Translations under genes and position numbers: made by a program
Shown here: positions 18,524 to 27,646 of the stretch, one piece after another
Position numbering within the stretch: position 1 is the first letter of the stretch
How the letters are laid out: the number at the start of each line of letters is the position of its first letter
Assembly (NCBI RefSeq): GCF_004340905.1
Contig: NZ_SLXD01000016.1
Span: 51,440-115,439 of the forward strand
Source of the DNA: Rubrivivax gelatinosus
GTDB taxonomy: Bacteria; Pseudomonadota; Gammaproteobacteria; Burkholderiales; Burkholderiaceae_C
Direction of reading: 5' to 3'
Length of the DNA stretch: 64,000 nucleotides
Notes under the pieces: model-generated
Databases searched by the model: none
The model's input: the letters and a program-made list of their open reading frames with translations, nothing else
What the model was told of the DNA's origin: nothing

Positions 18524-19216
18524 ATGGCCGCCATCGAACCGACGTCCCGCCCGACCCGCATCTGGGACCTGCCCACACGCCTGTTCCACTGGGCGCTGGC
18601 CGCTGCGATCGTCGTCTGCTTCGTCAGCGGCAAGATCGGTGGCAACGCGATGGAGTGGCACTTCAAGGCCGGCTACGTCGCTTTCGGGCTGATCGCCTTC
18701 CGCCTCGTCTGGGGCCTGGTGGGCGGCCGCTGGTCGCGATTCGTGCACTTCATCTACGCGCCCGGCACGGTGCTGCGTTACCTGAAGGGCCGCACGCGGC
18801 CCGAGGAGATGATCGAGGTCGGCCACAACCCGCTGGGCAGCTTCTCGGTCTTCGCGCTGCTGGGCATCGTCTCGCTGCAGATCGCCACCGGGCTCGTCGC
18901 CGACGACGAGATCGCCAACACCGGCCCGCTGTGGCGTTTCGTCGAGAGCGAGACCGCGCTCGACGCCACCGCCTGGCACAAGGGGCCGGGGCAATGGATC
19001 ATCATCGCCCTCGTGTCGCTGCACATCGCCTCGATCGTCTTCCACCGCCTGCGCGGCCACAACCTCGTGCTGCCGATGCTCACCGGCGACAAGCCGCTGC
19101 CCGCCGGCACGCCGGCCAGCGCCGACGGCTGGTCGCAACGCCTGCTGGCGCTGGTGCTGGGCGCCGCGGCCTGGGCGCTGGTCAGCTGGGTGGTGTCGCT
19201 CGGCGCGCTGAGCTGA
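18524..19216 (+). CDS. Cytochrome b561 family protein
   Basis: The product is a 230-residue inner-membrane dihaem b-type cytochrome with four main hydrophobic helices and a possible fifth at the end. Histidines in LFHWALA, near residues 45 and 94-97 (GHNPLG), and in SLHIASIVFHR fit haem ligation. Members pass electrons to periplasmic c-type cytochromes. The frame is open well upstream, but the ATG at 18524 follows AAGGAG (18505-18510) and starts the family-type N-terminus. It is divergent from the cytochrome c' gene, the likely redox partner. Confidence 0.9.
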   Translation: MAAIEPTSRPTRIWDLPTRLFHWALAAAIVVCFVSGKIGGNAMEWHFKAGYVAFGLIAFRLVWGLVGGRWSRFVHFIYAPGTVLRYLKGRTRPEEMIEVGHNPLGSFSVFALLGIVSLQIATGLVADDEIANTGPLWRFVESETALDATAWHKGPGQWIIIALVSLHIASIVFHRLRGHNLVLPMLTGDKPLPAGTPASADGWSQRLLALVLGAAAWALVSWVVSLGALS

Positions 19217-19220
19217 CGCC

Positions 19221-19736
19221 GTGGACACGCCCGACATCCAGCTCGTCGAGCCCGCCACCGGCGACGACACGCTGCTGGACGCGGCGCGCGAGATCCTGCG
19301 CGAGTACGCCGAGGGCCTGGACATCGATCTTTGTTTCCAGAGCTTCGACGAGGAGCTGGCGCAGCTGCCCGGCGACTACGCCGCGCCGGCCGGCACGCTG
19401 CTGCTGGCGCTGGTCGACGGCCAGGTGGCCGGCTGCGGCGCCTTCCGTGCGCTGGCCGACGTCGACTACACCAACGCCTGCGAGATGAAGCGCCTGTACG
19501 TGCGGCGCGCCTTCCGCGGTTTCGGCATCGGCCGCATCGTCGCGCAGGCGCTGCTCGAGCGCGCGGTGCAGGCCGGCTATTCCAACATGCTGCTCGACAC
19601 GCTGGACGACATGGAGGCCGCACGCGGCCTCTACGAGTCGCTCGGCTTCGAGGAGATCCCGCCCTACTACTACAACCCGATTCCGGGGGCGCACTACCTG
19701 CGCGCCGACCTGGCCGACGGTCTGACACGCTGGTGA
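19221..19736 (+). CDS. GNAT-family N-acetyltransferase
   Basis: The protein has 171 residues and a single GNAT domain. The acetyl-CoA binding loop is in the segment RRAFRGFGIGRIVAQALLE (V/I-x-x-x-Q/RGxG/A type, here RGFGIG), and the C-terminal LYESLGFEEIPPYYYNP is typical of small amino-acid or peptide N-acetyltransferases. The substrate is not known. It starts at a GTG five bases after the cytochrome b561 gene and ends five bases before the aldose epimerase gene, so it may share transcripts with both. Confidence 0.85.
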   Translation: MDTPDIQLVEPATGDDTLLDAAREILREYAEGLDIDLCFQSFDEELAQLPGDYAAPAGTLLLALVDGQVAGCGAFRALADVDYTNACEMKRLYVRRAFRGFGIGRIVAQALLERAVQAGYSNMLLDTLDDMEAARGLYESLGFEEIPPYYYNPIPGAHYLRADLADGLTRW

Positions 19737-19740
19737 CCCC

Positions 19741-20592
19741 ATGACCCCCTCCTGCCTCGAACTCCGTGCCGGCGATCTGCGCCTGGCCCTGCGCCCTGAC
19801 CTCGGCGGCTCGATCGCCGGCCTCTGGCTCGGCGAACTGCCGGTGATGCGCAGCACCGAACCCGCCGAGCTGGCGAGTTCGCGCCTGGCGGCCTGCTACC
19901 CGCTGGTGCCGTACTCCAACCGCCTGGGCTACCGCCGCCTGCGCTGGCACGGCCATGACCACACGACCGCGCCCAACGAAGCCGGCAGCCCGCATTCGCT
20001 GCACGGCATCGCCTGGCAGCGCGGCTGGGAGGTGCTGGAGGCCGACGCGACGAGCGCGACACTGCGCCTGGCGCACCCGGGCGACTCGCACTGGCCCTTC
20101 GCGTTCGAGGTGCTGCAGCGTTTTGCCCTCGAACCCGACGCGCTGAAGGTCGCGCTGGAACTGCGCAACACCGGCGGCGAACCGCAGCCGGTCGGCCTGG
20201 GCTGGCACCCGTACTTCCCCAAGCGCGCACGCAGCCGGCTGCACGCCGAGGTCGCCCAGCGCTGGGACAGCGACGCCAGCGGCCTGCCGACGCGCGCCGT
20301 GCCGCAGCCGGGCATCGACGCCGACGTCGCCCACCTGAGCTTCGACCACTGTTTCGACGGCTGGAGCGGGCCGGCACGCCTGCGCGACGAGAAGCTGTCG
20401 CTGCGCCTCACCTCGTCGATGTCGCGCCTGGTGGTCTACACGCCGCCGACCAAGCCCTACTTCTGCGTCGAGCCGGTGAGCCACGTCAGCAACGCGGTCC
20501 ACATGGCCGACCCGCTGGCCAACGGGCTGGTCGACGTCGCGCCGGGCGCCGGCACCGAGGCCTGGATGCGGCTGGACATCGCCGCCGTCTGA
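19741..20592 (+). CDS. Aldose 1-epimerase (galactose mutarotase family)
   Basis: The 283-residue soluble protein interconverts alpha and beta anomers of hexoses. Family features are PYSNRLGYRRL near residue 58, the probable catalytic histidine in SLHGIAWQRGWEV, a second in GLGWHPYF, and FCVEPVSHVSNAVH near residue 240. There is no signal peptide, so it acts in the cytoplasm. It is followed after two bases by the SMP-30 lactonase gene, which suggests a sugar catabolic unit. Confidence 0.92.
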   Translation: MTPSCLELRAGDLRLALRPDLGGSIAGLWLGELPVMRSTEPAELASSRLAACYPLVPYSNRLGYRRLRWHGHDHTTAPNEAGSPHSLHGIAWQRGWEVLEADATSATLRLAHPGDSHWPFAFEVLQRFALEPDALKVALELRNTGGEPQPVGLGWHPYFPKRARSRLHAEVAQRWDSDASGLPTRAVPQPGIDADVAHLSFDHCFDGWSGPARLRDEKLSLRLTSSMSRLVVYTPPTKPYFCVEPVSHVSNAVHMADPLANGLVDVAPGAGTEAWMRLDIAAV

Positions 20593-20594
20593 GG

Positions 20595-21473
20595 ATGCAG
20601 ATCGACGCCCTGCCCGTCGCCGCCTGCGGCACCGGCGAGTCGCCGTTCTGGTGGCCCGAGCAGGGCGCGCTGTACTGGTGCGACATTCCAGGCCGGCGCG
20701 TGCACCGCTGGCGAGCGCGCGACGGCGCGCACGACAGCTGGGACCAGCCCGAGGAAGTCGGCTGCGTCGCGCCTCGGCTCGACGGCGGCCTGATGCTGGC
20801 GCGCCGCGACGGCCTGTTCCGCCTGGACCTGACCACCGGCGCGACGAAGCGCCTGGCGCCGCCACCCTACGACCGCGCCTCCCAGCGTTTCAACGACGGC
20901 AAGGCCGACCCGCAGGGCCGCTTCTGGGCCGGCACGATCTGCGAGCCACGGCTGCCGCCGCGTGCCGCGCTGTACCGCTGGGCCGACGACACGCTGGAAC
21001 TGCAGTTCGACGCCGCCAGCACCAGCAACGGCCTGGCCTGGAGCCCCGACGGCACGACGATGTACTGGTGCGACACGCAGGCCCACCGCATCGAGGCCTT
21101 CGACTTCGACGCCGGCGACGGCTCGCTGTCGCGGCGGCGGCTGTTCCACCAGTTCCCGCTCAAGCCCGCCGACGGCTCGCTCGACGGCTACGTCGGCCGC
21201 CCTGACGGCGCCGCGGTCGACGTCGAGGGCGGCTACTGGGTGGCGATGTACGAAGGCGCGCGGCTGCTGCGTTTCGCGAGCGACGGGCGCGTGCTCGCCG
21301 ACCTGCCGCTGCCGGTGCGCTGCCCGACGATGCCGTGTTTCGGCGGCGCGGACCTGCGCACCCTGTACATCACCAGCGCCATGCCCAAGGGCGCGGCCGG
21401 GCCGCTGGACGGCCGCGTGCTGGTGCTGCGCGTGGACGTGCCGGGTCTGCCGGTGAACTTCGTTCACGCGTGA
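20595..21473 (+). CDS. SMP-30/gluconolactonase family protein
   Basis: The 292-residue six-bladed propeller lactonase opens sugar lactones such as glucono-, galactono- or arabino-lactone using a divalent metal. Conserved blocks are GESPFWWPEQGALYWCDI, FNDGKADPQGRFWAGT near residue 100, STSNGLAWSPDG and PDGAAVDVEGGYWVA, which hold the Glu, Asn and Asp metal ligands of the family. It sits between aldose epimerase and glpD and overlaps the latter by GTGA, so translation is probably coupled. Which sugar is used cannot be read from the sequence. Confidence 0.92.
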   Translation: MQIDALPVAACGTGESPFWWPEQGALYWCDIPGRRVHRWRARDGAHDSWDQPEEVGCVAPRLDGGLMLARRDGLFRLDLTTGATKRLAPPPYDRASQRFNDGKADPQGRFWAGTICEPRLPPRAALYRWADDTLELQFDAASTSNGLAWSPDGTTMYWCDTQAHRIEAFDFDAGDGSLSRRRLFHQFPLKPADGSLDGYVGRPDGAAVDVEGGYWVAMYEGARLLRFASDGRVLADLPLPVRCPTMPCFGGADLRTLYITSAMPKGAAGPLDGRVLVLRVDVPGLPVNFVHA

Positions 21474-23047
21474 AGCCCGCCAACGAGGACCGCGCACGCC
21501 GCTGGGCGCGCCTCACCGAACGCCGCGACTGGGACCTGCTCGTCGTCGGCGGCGGCGCCACCGGGCTGGGCGTGGCGCTGGACGCCGCGGCACGCGGCTT
21601 GTCGGTCGCGCTCGTCGAGTCGCACGACTTCGCCCAGGGCACCTCGTCGCGCGCGACCAAGCTCGTGCACGGCGGCGTGCGCTATCTCGCGCAGGGCAAC
21701 GTGAACCTGGTGCGCGAGGCGCTGCACGAACGTGCCGCGATGCTGTCCAACGCGCCGCACGTCGCCCAGCCGCTGCCTTTCGTGATGCCGGGCTACCACT
21801 GGTGGGAGCGCGCCTTCTACGGCACCGGCCTCAAGCTCTACGACACGCTGGCCGGCGCCCGCGGGCTGGGCGCCACCGAATGGCTGGCCAGCGCACGCGT
21901 GCGTGCGCTGCTGCCCGGCGTGCAGCCGCGCGGACTGTGGGGCGGCGTCAAGTACTGGGACGGCCAGTTCGACGACGCCCGCTACGCCGTGCTGCTGGCG
22001 CGCACCGCGGCCGCACGCGGCGCCGTCGTGCTGAACCACTGCGCCGCCGTCGCGCTGCAGCGCCGCGACGGCCGCGTGCACGGCGTCGTCGTGCGCGACG
22101 CCGAGACCGGCGCCGAGGCGACGCTGTCGGCACGCTGCGTCGTCAACGCCGCCGGCGTCTGGGTCGACACGCTGCGCGAGCTGGATCGCGAGGCCGGTGC
22201 CGTGCCGCGCAAGCCGCTGGTGGCGCCCAGCCAGGGCGTGCACCTGGTCGTCGACCGGCGTTTCCTGCCCGGCACGCACGCGCTGCTGGTGCCCAAGACG
22301 GCCGACGGCCGTGTGCTCTTCGCCGTGCCCTGGCTGGGCAAGCTGATCCTCGGCACCACCGACACGCCGCGCGAGGACCTGGCGCGCGAGCCGCAGCCCT
22401 TCCCGGCCGAGGTCGACTTCATCCTGCGCGAGAGCGCGCGTTACCTGCAGCAGGCGCCGCGGCGCGAGGACGTACGTTCGGTCTGGGTCGGCCTGCGCCC
22501 GCTGGTGCGCCACGACGGCGAAGCCGGCGACACCAAGGCGCTGTCGCGCGAGCACACCGTGCTGGTGTCGCCCAGCGGCCTGGTCACCGTCACCGGCGGC
22601 AAGTGGACGACCTACCGCGCGATGGCCGAGGACGTGCTGGAGCGCTGCATGGCGCAAGGCCTGCTGCCGCGCCGGCCGGCCGGCGCGACGGCGCGGCTGC
22701 AGCTCGTCGGCGCGGCGCCGGGGCACTCGCTGACGGCGCCGCCGGGCGAACACCTCTACGGCAGCGAAGCCGCGGCGCTGCGCGCGCTGCCCGGCGCGGA
22801 CCACTGGCTCTGGCGCGATGGCGACGGCGGCCTCAGCGAGGCGATGGTGCGTTTCGCCGCCCGCCACGAGGCGGCACGCACGGTCGAGGACGTGCTGGCG
22901 CGGCGCTCGCGGCTGCTGTTCCTGGACGCGGCGGAGGCCGGCCGCCTGGCCGGCGCGGTGGCCGCGATCCTCGGCGACGAACTCGGGCGTGAGCTCGACC
23001 CGGCGCCGTTCGAGGCGCTGGCCGCGCGCTACGCGCGGCTGCCCTGA
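21470..23047 (+). CDS. glpD: Aerobic glycerol-3-phosphate dehydrogenase
   Basis: This membrane-associated flavoenzyme of 525 residues oxidises sn-glycerol-3-phosphate to dihydroxyacetone phosphate and passes electrons to quinone. It shows the FAD dinucleotide loop LLVVGGGATGLGVALDAAARG near the N-terminus, the GTSSRATKLVHGGVRYL signature and VTGGKWTTYRAMAEDVL. The GTG start overlaps the lactonase stop by four bases. Its sequence and length are typical, but it lies in a sugar-lactone operon without glpF or glpK. Its stop codon abuts the stop of the convergent dsbD in a TGATCA palindrome. Confidence 0.93.
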   Translation: MKPANEDRARRWARLTERRDWDLLVVGGGATGLGVALDAAARGLSVALVESHDFAQGTSSRATKLVHGGVRYLAQGNVNLVREALHERAAMLSNAPHVAQPLPFVMPGYHWWERAFYGTGLKLYDTLAGARGLGATEWLASARVRALLPGVQPRGLWGGVKYWDGQFDDARYAVLLARTAAARGAVVLNHCAAVALQRRDGRVHGVVVRDAETGAEATLSARCVVNAAGVWVDTLRELDREAGAVPRKPLVAPSQGVHLVVDRRFLPGTHALLVPKTADGRVLFAVPWLGKLILGTTDTPREDLAREPQPFPAEVDFILRESARYLQQAPRREDVRSVWVGLRPLVRHDGEAGDTKALSREHTVLVSPSGLVTVTGGKWTTYRAMAEDVLERCMAQGLLPRRPAGATARLQLVGAAPGHSLTAPPGEHLYGSEAAALRALPGADHWLWRDGDGGLSEAMVRFAARHEAARTVEDVLARRSRLLFLDAAEAGRLAGAVAAILGDELGRELDPAPFEALAARYARLP

Positions 23048-25174
23048 TCAGGCCGGCGGCGCCACGGCCGGCAGTTCGGCCAGCATCCCGCGCACCTCGG
23101 CCGGGCTGAGGATCTCGCTGAGCACACGCGGCGCGCCGCCACCCGGCGCGTACAGCGCGTAGACCGGCACGCCGCTACGACCCAGGCGCGCCAGCTCGGC
23201 GGTGATCGCCGCGTCGCGGCGCGTCCAGTCGGCGCGCAGCAGCACGACACCGCGCGCGCGGAACTCGGCCAGCACCTCGTCGCGCGACAGCGTCGTGCGT
23301 TTGTTGACCTGGCAGGTCACGCACCAGGCCGCGGTGAAGTCGACGAAGACCGGCTTGCCCTCGGCCAGCGCCTGCGCGGCACGGTCGGCGCTCCAGGGCT
23401 GCCAGTCGGTTTCGGCGGTGGCTGCCGCCGATGGCGCTTCGCGCCAGGCCGGCAGCGCCCAGGCCAGCGTCGCGCCCAGCAGCGCCAGCGACAGCAGCCC
23501 GAAGCCGGTGCGGGCCCGCGCGCCGAGCGCATGCGAACCGAAGGCCCAGGCGGCAAAAGCCAGCGCCACCAGCAAGGCCAGCAGCGCCGCGGCGCCGTCG
23601 ATGCCCGCCTGCTGGCCCAGCACCCAGACCAGCCAGACCACGGTGGCGAACATCGGGAAGGCCATCACGACCTTGAAGTGCGCCATCCAGACGCCAGGGC
23701 GCGGCAGCGCGCCGGCCAGCCGCGGCCAGGCGCTGGCCAGCAGGTAGGGCGCGGCCATGCCCAGGCCCAGCGCGGCAAAGATGGTCAGCGCCTGCGCCGC
23801 CGGCAGCGTCACCGCGACGCCCAGCGAGGCGCCCATGAACGGCGCCGTGCACGGCGAGGCAACGGCGACCGCGAGCACGCCGGTCAGCAGCGAGTCGACC
23901 AGCGGATGGCGCGCACGCGCCGCCGCCCACGACGACGGCAGCACCGAGCCGAACTCGAAGACGCCGGCCAGGTTCAGGCCGATCAGCGTGAACAGCACGG
24001 CCAGCGCCGCGACGACACCCGGCTGCTGCAGCTGGAAGCCCCAGCCGAGCTGCTCGCCGCCGGCGCGCAGCGCCAGCAGCAGCCCGGCCAGCGCGACGAA
24101 GGAGGCGACCACGCCCGCGGTGTAGGCCAGCCCGCCGGCCAGCAGCTTGCCGCGGTCATGCGCGTGCGCGGCAAAACCCAGCACCTTCAGCGACAGCACC
24201 GGGAAGACGCAGGGCATCAGGTTCAGCAGCAGGCCGCCGCCGAAGGCCAGCGCCAGCGCCAGGGCCAGGCTGGTGTCGGCCGGCGGCGCGGCAGGCGTGG
24301 CCAAGGGTTCGGTGCCCGCCACGGCGTCGGCCACCGGCGGCCAGGCGCCGGCGACGGCGGCCGTGATCTCCAGGCCGGCCGGCGCGCCCTCGCGCACCAG
24401 CACCAGCTCCAGCGCCTGCGGCGACTCGGTGCGCTGAGGGTCGATCTCCAGGCGTGCGGTCCAGGACGCGCCCGACCACGAGGCCTGCGGCAGCGCGGCA
24501 TGACGCAGCGCGCCGGCGGTGGCCGGCAGCACATCGAGCGCGGCGCCCTGCCAGTCGGAGGGCAGGCCCTGGAGCTCGACGACGACGGCCTGGCCTTCGA
24601 TGCGGGCGCTGGCGGTCGTGCCGGCGGCGGGCACGGGCCGCGCGGCCTCGGCGGCGGCGAACTCGGCGGCGTGCGTCGCGATCGCCTGCTCGCGCGGCAG
24701 CGACAGCGTGAACTCGCCCGACTCGGGGATGCAGACCTCCTTGCACACCAGCCACTCGGCGTGCAGCGTGAGGTCCAGGCGATCGCCCTTGAAACCGTCG
24801 GCGATCGTCAGCGGCACCGCCAGCAGCAGCGTGCCGTCGTAGCCGAAGTTCATCAGCGGCCCGACCGGCAGGCGCTGCGGCGTCGGCCAGCGGATGCCGC
24901 CCGCGGCGGCGCCCTCGGGCAGCGTCCAGGTGAAGCTCGTCGGCAGGCCCGAGTCGCCGGGGTTCTTCCAGTAGCTGTGCCAGCCGGGCTGGTGGCGCAG
25001 CAGCAGGCCCAGCGCCATCGGCCGGCCGGGACCCAGCCCCTCGGGCGCGTGGGCGACGAGTTCGGCCCGCACCTGGGGGGTCGTCACGACGGCGCCCGGA
25101 GCCGCGGAAGCGGGCGGCGCGGCCAGCGCGACAACGAGGCAGGCGAGGGACAGCAGCGGGCGCAGGAGCAGCAT
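23048..25174 (-). CDS. dsbD: Thiol:disulfide interchange protein DsbD family
   Basis: This 708-residue inner-membrane reductase carries electrons from cytoplasmic thioredoxin to periplasmic thiol proteins. Order of domains: signal peptide (about 1-24), a periplasmic DsbD-alpha type domain with the cysteine pair in WLVCKEVCIPESGEF, an eight-helix DsbD-beta domain with cysteines in LNLMPCVFPVLSLK and VASPCTAPFMG, and a C-terminal thioredoxin domain with CVTC near residues 618-621. All three redox pairs are present. The ATG at 25174 is preferred because a normal signal peptide begins there. It is divergent from the ATP synthase operon and may serve cytochrome c maturation. Confidence 0.92.
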   Translation of the reverse strand: MLLLRPLLSLACLVVALAAPPASAAPGAVVTTPQVRAELVAHAPEGLGPGRPMALGLLLRHQPGWHSYWKNPGDSGLPTSFTWTLPEGAAAGGIRWPTPQRLPVGPLMNFGYDGTLLLAVPLTIADGFKGDRLDLTLHAEWLVCKEVCIPESGEFTLSLPREQAIATHAAEFAAAEAARPVPAAGTTASARIEGQAVVVELQGLPSDWQGAALDVLPATAGALRHAALPQASWSGASWTARLEIDPQRTESPQALELVLVREGAPAGLEITAAVAGAWPPVADAVAGTEPLATPAAPPADTSLALALALAFGGGLLLNLMPCVFPVLSLKVLGFAAHAHDRGKLLAGGLAYTAGVVASFVALAGLLLALRAGGEQLGWGFQLQQPGVVAALAVLFTLIGLNLAGVFEFGSVLPSSWAAARARHPLVDSLLTGVLAVAVASPCTAPFMGASLGVAVTLPAAQALTIFAALGLGMAAPYLLASAWPRLAGALPRPGVWMAHFKVVMAFPMFATVVWLVWVLGQQAGIDGAAALLALLVALAFAAWAFGSHALGARARTGFGLLSLALLGATLAWALPAWREAPSAAATAETDWQPWSADRAAQALAEGKPVFVDFTAAWCVTCQVNKRTTLSRDEVLAEFRARGVVLLRADWTRRDAAITAELARLGRSGVPVYALYAPGGGAPRVLSEILSPAEVRGMLAELPAVAPPA

Positions 25175-25335
25175 CGGAAACGGGCCGGCGGCCAGGGCCG
25201 TCGAGAGGGGCGCAGCGGGCGCCGAAGGGCCCCGATTGTCCGCCAGCGCCCGCTGCCGCGACGGCCTCGACCCGGCGCCGCGCAGGGCCGCCATAGCGCG
25301 TTTCCGGGTGTTCCGGTTTGACCGGGGTTTATCCG

Positions 25336-25341
25336 TATAAT
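25336..25341 (+). promoter_or_regulatory. Putative -10 element of the atp operon promoter
   Basis: A consensus TATAAT lies in one of the few AT-rich spots of the dsbD-atpI gap, 36 bp before the atpI ATG. The obvious TTGACC upstream is only 12 bases away, too close to be its -35 box, so the -35 element is weak or extended recognition is used. Confidence 0.5.
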
Positions 25342-25376
25342 GCGCCGGCTTTGCTGTCCGCTTCCCCCGACTCATC

Positions 25377-25856
25377 ATGGCGATCGACCGAAAACTGCAG
25401 GCCGACCCGTGGGAGGACGATGAGGACGCGACGGACCTGGCTGCCTTCAAGCCGCTGACCCGCGAGCAAGCTCGCGTCCTGCGCCAGAAGAACCCGCTGC
25501 TGTCTCCGTGGCGGGTGATCCTTGCCCAGGTGGTGGTCGGCGTGGTGGTGGCGCTGCTCGCAGCGTTGATCACGGGCCGCCTGGCAGCCGGATGGTCGGC
25601 GCTTTACGGCGCTGCCACCGTGGTCCTGCCGAGCGCCCTGATGGCGCGCGGTGCGACCAGCCGCTTCAGCATCATGTCGCCCGGCTCCGGTGCCGTCAGC
25701 TTCATGTTGTGGGAGTCGGTGAAGATCGCGGTTTCGGTCGCCATGCTGATGCTGGCGTCGAAGCTCGTGCAGGACCTGAGCTGGCCGGCCTTGCTGGCAA
25801 GCCTGGTGCTGTGCATCAAGACCTACTGGGTCGCGCTCCTGTGGCGCGGCCGCTGA
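25377..25856 (+). CDS. atpI: ATP synthase subunit I
   Basis: The 159-residue membrane protein has a charged, acidic N-terminal tail of about 45 residues and then four hydrophobic helices (beginning WRVILAQVVVGVVVALLAAL). AtpI is an accessory factor proposed to help assemble or stabilise the c-ring or to handle Mg2+; it is not part of the catalytic complex. The sequence is poorly conserved in general, and the call rests on topology and on its place as first gene directly before atpB. Confidence 0.88.
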   Translation: MAIDRKLQADPWEDDEDATDLAAFKPLTREQARVLRQKNPLLSPWRVILAQVVVGVVVALLAALITGRLAAGWSALYGAATVVLPSALMARGATSRFSIMSPGSGAVSFMLWESVKIAVSVAMLMLASKLVQDLSWPALLASLVLCIKTYWVALLWRGR

Positions 25857-25881
25857 CACGACGACACGGGACGATCACGAC

Positions 25882-26754
25882 ATGGCAGCCGAAGGAACCG
25901 CAGGACACGCGCCGACCGCGGGCGAGTACATCGTCCACCACCTGCACCACGCGCAGACCGGTCACCAGACCGGGGTCGTCGACTTCTCGGTCATCAACCT
26001 GGACTCGGTGTTCTTCGCCGTCACGCTGGGCATCCTGACCTGCGGCCTGCTGTGGATGGCCGCCCGCAAGGCCACCTCCGGCGTTCCGGGCCGCTTCCAG
26101 GCCGCCGTCGAGCTGCTCGTCGAGATGGTCGACAACCAGGCCAAGGACATCGTGCACAACGCCCAGAGCCGCAAGTTCGTCGCCCCGCTGGCGCTGACGG
26201 TCTTCATCTGGGTCTTCATGCTCAACGCGATGGACCTGCTGCCGGTCGATCTGCTGCCCTGGCTGTGGCAGACCGCCAGCGGCAACCCCGAGGCCTACCT
26301 GCGCGTCGTGCCGACCGCCGACCTGTCGATCACGATGGCGCTGTCGGGCACGGTGCTGCTGCTGTGCCTGTACTACAACCTGAAGATCAAGGGCATCGGC
26401 GGCTTCGCGCACGAACTCGTCACCGCGCCGTTCGGCACGAGCAAGAACCCGCTGTTCGCCGTGCTGCTGGGCATCGTCAACCTCGCGATGCAGCTCGTCG
26501 AGTTCGTCGCCAAGACCATCTCGCACGGCATGCGGCTGTTCGGCAACATGTATGCCGGCGAGCTGATCTTCCTGCTGATCGCGCTGCTCGGCGGTGCTTT
26601 CACCCTTTCCGCCAGCGGTCTGGTGCTGTCCCTGCTGCACATCGTGGCCGGGACCGTCTGGGCCATCTTCCACATCCTGATCATCACGCTGCAGGCGTTC
26701 GTGTTCATGATGCTGACGCTGGTGTACATCGGTCAGGCGCACGACTCGCACTGA
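25882..26754 (+). CDS. atpB: F1Fo ATP synthase subunit a
   Basis: The 290-residue Fo stator subunit forms the proton half-channels in the inner membrane. The essential arginine is Arg218 in SHGMRLFGNMYAGE, and five to six hydrophobic helices are visible. The N-terminal extension of about 35 residues (histidine-rich: VHHLHHAQTGHQ) is typical of betaproteobacterial AtpB. It is followed by a 71-bp gap and atpE. Confidence 0.97.
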   Translation: MAAEGTAGHAPTAGEYIVHHLHHAQTGHQTGVVDFSVINLDSVFFAVTLGILTCGLLWMAARKATSGVPGRFQAAVELLVEMVDNQAKDIVHNAQSRKFVAPLALTVFIWVFMLNAMDLLPVDLLPWLWQTASGNPEAYLRVVPTADLSITMALSGTVLLLCLYYNLKIKGIGGFAHELVTAPFGTSKNPLFAVLLGIVNLAMQLVEFVAKTISHGMRLFGNMYAGELIFLLIALLGGAFTLSASGLVLSLLHIVAGTVWAIFHILIITLQAFVFMMLTLVYIGQAHDSH

Positions 26755-26825
26755 CGGTTAGCCCCGGGGCGGATCCCTGCCCCATCTTCCCCTTTCTCCA
26801 CTTTCGCATTTAGCAAGGAGTCATC

Positions 26826-27089
26826 ATGGAACTCATCGGTCTCGTCGCTCTCGCCGCCGGCCTGATCATCGGTCTCGGCGCCGCTGGCGCCTGTATCGGT
26901 ATCGGCGTCATGGGCAGCAAGTACCTCGAATCGGCCGCGCGTCAGCCCGAGCTGATGGGCGAACTGCAAACCAAGATGTTCCTGCTGGTCGGCCTGATCG
27001 ACGCGTCGTTCATCATCGGCACGGGTATCGCGCTGTGGTTCACCACCGCCAACCCGTTCCTCGGCCAGATCGCCGCCCTGGCGAAGTAA
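26826..27089 (+). CDS. atpE: F1Fo ATP synthase subunit c
   Basis: The 87-residue hairpin proteolipid forms the rotor ring. Two hydrophobic helices flank the polar loop ARQPE (residues 38-42), and the proton-carrying carboxylate is Asp59 in VGLIDASFIIG. The glycine-rich first helix is normal. A strong AAGGAG (26815-26820) five bases before the ATG fits the high expression needed for a multicopy subunit. Confidence 0.97.
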   Translation: MELIGLVALAAGLIIGLGAAGACIGIGVMGSKYLESAARQPELMGELQTKMFLLVGLIDASFIIGTGIALWFTTANPFLGQIAALAK

Positions 27090-27174
27090 TCCGGCACGCG
27101 GCCTTCAGCGCCGCGAATCGGACGGCTCAGCGCGACGCAGCCGTTTATCGCCACAAGCGTTTCGAGGACACAAA

Positions 27175-27645
27175 GTGAGCATCAACGCGACACTGATCAT
27201 CCAGATGATCGTGTTCCTGATCCTGGTCGGGTTCACGATGAAATTCGTCTGGCCGCCGATCGTCAAGGCGCTCGACGAGCGCGCCGCCAAGATCGCCGAC
27301 GGTCTGTCGGCGGCCGACAAGGCCAAGTCCGATCTGGCGGCTGCGAACCAGCGCGTCGAGCAGCAACTCTCGGTTGCGCGCAACGATGCCCAGAAGCGTC
27401 TCGCCGACGCCGAGCGTCTCGCGCAGCAGATGATCGAGGAAGCCAAGGGGCGTGCCACCGAGGAAGGGGCCAAGATCATCGCTGCGGCGCGAGCCGAAGC
27501 CGAGCAGGAAGCCGTGAAGGCCCGCGAAGCGCTGCGCGAACAGGTCGCCGGGCTGGCCGTCAAGGGCGCCGAGCAGATCCTGCGTCGCGAGGTGAATCCC
27601 GGCGTTCACGCCGAGCTGCTGTCGCGCCTGAAGGCGGAGCTCTGA
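27175..27645 (+). CDS. atpF: F1Fo ATP synthase subunit b
   Basis: The 156-residue peripheral-stalk subunit has one N-terminal membrane helix (residues about 4-25, LIIQMIVFLILVGFTMKFVW) followed by a long charged coiled coil rich in Ala, Lys and Glu. It starts at a GTG preceded by GAGG. The atpE-atpF gap is 85 bp, the longest in the operon. Length equals that of E. coli subunit b. Confidence 0.96.
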   Translation: MSINATLIIQMIVFLILVGFTMKFVWPPIVKALDERAAKIADGLSAADKAKSDLAAANQRVEQQLSVARNDAQKRLADAERLAQQMIEEAKGRATEEGAKIIAAARAEAEQEAVKAREALREQVAGLAVKGAEQILRREVNPGVHAELLSRLKAEL

Positions 27646-27646
27646 C

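Noticed and set aside
25318..25341. TTGACC and TATAAT as a -35/-10 pair for atpI
   Set aside because: The spacer is 12 bases, too short for a sigma-70 promoter. Only the -10 element is reported.
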